The notes under the pieces: generated by a model
Seen by the model: only the letters and a program-made list of their open reading frames with translations
The model's database searches: none
Told to the model about the DNA's origin: nothing
From: Deltaproteobacteria bacterium
Lineage (GTDB): Bacteria > Desulfobacterota > Dissulfuribacteria > Dissulfuribacterales > QOAL01
Reading direction: 5' to 3'
Assembly (NCBI GenBank): GCA_026988585.1
Contig: JALSKY010000283.1
Location: 1-6,943 of the forward strand
Length of the DNA: 6,943 nt
Shown: positions 5,802 through 6,943 of the stretch, piece by piece
How positions within the stretch are numbered: position 1 is the stretch's first letter
Layout of the letters: each line of letters begins with the position of its first letter
Made by a program: the position numbers and the translations under genes

Positions 5802-5807
5802 GAGGAG
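5801..5807 (+). promoter_or_regulatory. Ribosome binding site that sets the dsrM start
   Basis: AGAGGAG lies 5 bases before the ATG at 5813, and its first base is the last base of the upstream stop codon. Although the dsrM frame stays open back to an ATG at 5729, that earlier start would overlap the preceding gene and encode a non-hydrophobic, Gln- and Lys-rich leader unlike the family. The site therefore decides for 5813. Confidence 0.85.
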
Positions 5808-5812
5808 TAGAG

Positions 5813-6808
5813 ATGATACTTCGAATCGCTTTGGCTTTTGGGGCAGTGATCGGGATCGTAGTGGCAGGTTTGATCGGCGGATCTGTCCACTTCTTCCAGT
5901 GGATATTTGGCCCGCTTCTGATCTATGCCGCCCTGGGAATTTTCATGGTGGGATTCATCAGAAAGGTAGTTGACTGGGCCAAGTCACCGGTGCCTTTTCG
6001 TATTCCGACTACTGCAGGGCAGGAGATGTCGCTTCCATGGATCAAATGGTCCAAGATAGACAATCCAAGTACGACAGTAGGGGTGATAATTAGGATGGCC
6101 CTTGAGGTGCTGCTGTTCAGGTCGCTCTTCAGAAATACCCGTACTGATCTCAGGTCCGGCTATCTGATCCATGGTCCATCTAAATGGCTCTGGCTGTTGG
6201 CCCTGCTCTTTCACTATTCCTTTCTGATTATTGCCATCAGGCATCTCAGGTTCTTCATGGATCCCATACCATGGCCTATTGAGTTAATAGATAAGGTGGA
6301 TGGAATGTTCCAGATCGGAATACCGCCTATCTACATCACTGATCTGCTGTTTTTCGCAGGAGTGGGTGGCTTGCTGGTCAGGCGGTTGTTTCTGCCAAAG
6401 GTGCGTTTTGTTTCGTTGATGCAGGACTATTTCCCTCTGTTTCTGCTTCTTGGAATTGCGACATCCGGCCTCCTCATGAGATTTGTATGGAGGGTGGATA
6501 TCACCGCAGTCAAGGCCCTGGCACTGGGCGTTGCATCATTCCATCCCACTGTTCCAGACGGGATTGGGGCAATCTTTTTTGTGCATATAGCTTTGGTGGC
6601 TGTACTGCTGGCCTATTTCCCGTTCAGCAAGCTGATGCATATGGGCGGTGTATTCATGAGCCCAACCAGGAATCTGGCAAATACCAACCGTATGGAATAT
6701 CATGAGAATCCATGGAGAAAGCCTCCCAAATTCCATACATATCAGGAATATGAGGATGCCTACAGGGATTATATGAAAGAGGCTGGATTGCCTCTGGAAA
6801 GAGAATAG
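5813..6808 (+). CDS. dsrM: DsrM, di-haem b membrane subunit of the DsrMKJOP complex
   Basis: DsrM is the NarI-like cytochrome b of the membrane complex that links menaquinol to reduction of the DsrC trisulfide, the last step of dissimilatory sulfite reduction. The 331-residue product shows about six hydrophobic segments: roughly 4-24, 30-50, 125-147, 172-192, 206-224 and 251-272. Four histidines fall in the NarI pattern: His134 and His144, 10 apart in FHYSFLIIAIRHLRFF, then His258 and His276, 18 apart in FFVHIALVAVL...LMHMGG. In E. coli NarI the haem ligands His56/His66 and His187/His205 have the same spacings, so two b haems are expected. A hydrophilic loop (about 55-95) and a charged tail (about 282-331) would lie outside the membrane, available to DsrK. 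It is packed between the RsbRD_N gene and dsrK, which separates it from nitrate reductase gamma subunits. Confidence 0.93.
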   Translation: MILRIALAFGAVIGIVVAGLIGGSVHFFQWIFGPLLIYAALGIFMVGFIRKVVDWAKSPVPFRIPTTAGQEMSLPWIKWSKIDNPSTTVGVIIRMALEVLLFRSLFRNTRTDLRSGYLIHGPSKWLWLLALLFHYSFLIIAIRHLRFFMDPIPWPIELIDKVDGMFQIGIPPIYITDLLFFAGVGGLLVRRLFLPKVRFVSLMQDYFPLFLLLGIATSGLLMRFVWRVDITAVKALALGVASFHPTVPDGIGAIFFVHIALVAVLLAYFPFSKLMHMGGVFMSPTRNLANTNRMEYHENPWRKPPKFHTYQEYEDAYRDYMKEAGLPLERE

Positions 6809-6826
6809 GACAAGGGAAACGAGACC

Positions 6827-6943
6827 ATGAGCAAGGACTTGACACCACAAAATTTGTTGAGGATCGATCTCAGCCCACCAACAAAGGACTGGATGGACAT
6901 CCCCACTGTGATAAAGCCGGGGATCTTCTGTTACCCAGCCAAG
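6827..6943 (+). CDS. dsrK: DsrK, Fe-S subunit of DsrMKJOP (partial, N-terminal 39 residues)
   Basis: The frame opens at ATG 6827, 18 bp after the dsrM stop, with a purine-rich AAGGGA site (6812-6817) about 9 nt ahead. It runs off the window without a stop. The visible part reads like the start of DsrK, with PPTKDWMDIPTVIKPGIF (17-34) and CYPAK (35-39) as the recognisable stretch. DsrK is a cytoplasmic HdrD-like protein with [4Fe-4S] centres and a CCG-motif site that acts on the DsrC trisulfide. None of those motifs is within the window, so the identity rests on this N-terminal pattern and on the gene order dsrM-dsrK. Confidence 0.88.
   Translation, partial: MSKDLTPQNLLRIDLSPPTKDWMDIPTVIKPGIFCYPAK

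Noticed and set aside
5813..6808. Respiratory nitrate reductase gamma subunit (NarI)
   Set aside because: The haem pattern fits both, but the next gene starts like DsrK rather than any nar gene, and the protein is about 100 residues longer than NarI with the DsrM-type loop and tail.

Overview
The window looks like a core chromosomal segment of a dissimilatory sulfate- or sulfite-reducing bacterium, most probably Desulfobacterota (the old Deltaproteobacteria). The main evidence is the right-hand end. It carries dsrM and the start of dsrK, the first two genes of the DsrMKJOP membrane complex, headed by a small RsbRD_N-domain gene. Next to them, on the other strand, is a CbiA-like glutamine amidotransferase best read as DsrN, the siroheme amidase. 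Oxidative-type (sulfur-oxidising) dsr operons are less likely, because the small 7Fe-type ferredoxin resembles those of Desulfovibrio. These assignments come from motif recognition only.

Layout. Positions 1-52 (minus) hold the 5' part of a tRNA-Leu(CAG) with a good sigma70-type promoter behind it (70-99). Positions 170-1123 (plus) encode RibF, the bifunctional riboflavin kinase/FAD synthetase. A strong hairpin at 1125-1153 can terminate transcription from both sides. A minus-strand block follows, in transcription order: a B12-binding radical SAM protein with a TPR-like tail (4862-3108), the DsrN/CbiA-type amidotransferase (about 2987-1488), then a ferredoxin (1390-1205) with its own probable promoter. 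A gap of about 360 bp (4863-5222) separates this block from the rightward dsr operon. The gap holds candidate promoters, a 16-bp operator-like inverted repeat and a 9-bp direct repeat with 20-bp spacing. The rightward operon is the RsbRD_N-domain protein (5223-5801), DsrM (5813-6808) and DsrK (6827 to the window end, partial), packed with 11-bp and 18-bp gaps.

How the genes may work together. DsrMK(JOP) passes electrons between the menaquinone pool and the DsrC trisulfide produced by sulfite reductase DsrAB. DsrN is thought to amidate the siroheme of DsrAB. The ferredoxin is a plausible low-potential carrier for the cell's Fe-S enzymes. The RsbRD_N protein may be a sensor or assembly partner for the complex. 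The radical SAM protein is the least understood member; its position directly upstream of dsrN makes a tetrapyrrole or sulfite-reductase-related role an open but testable idea. RibF and the tRNA appear to be unrelated housekeeping neighbours, insulated by the terminator.
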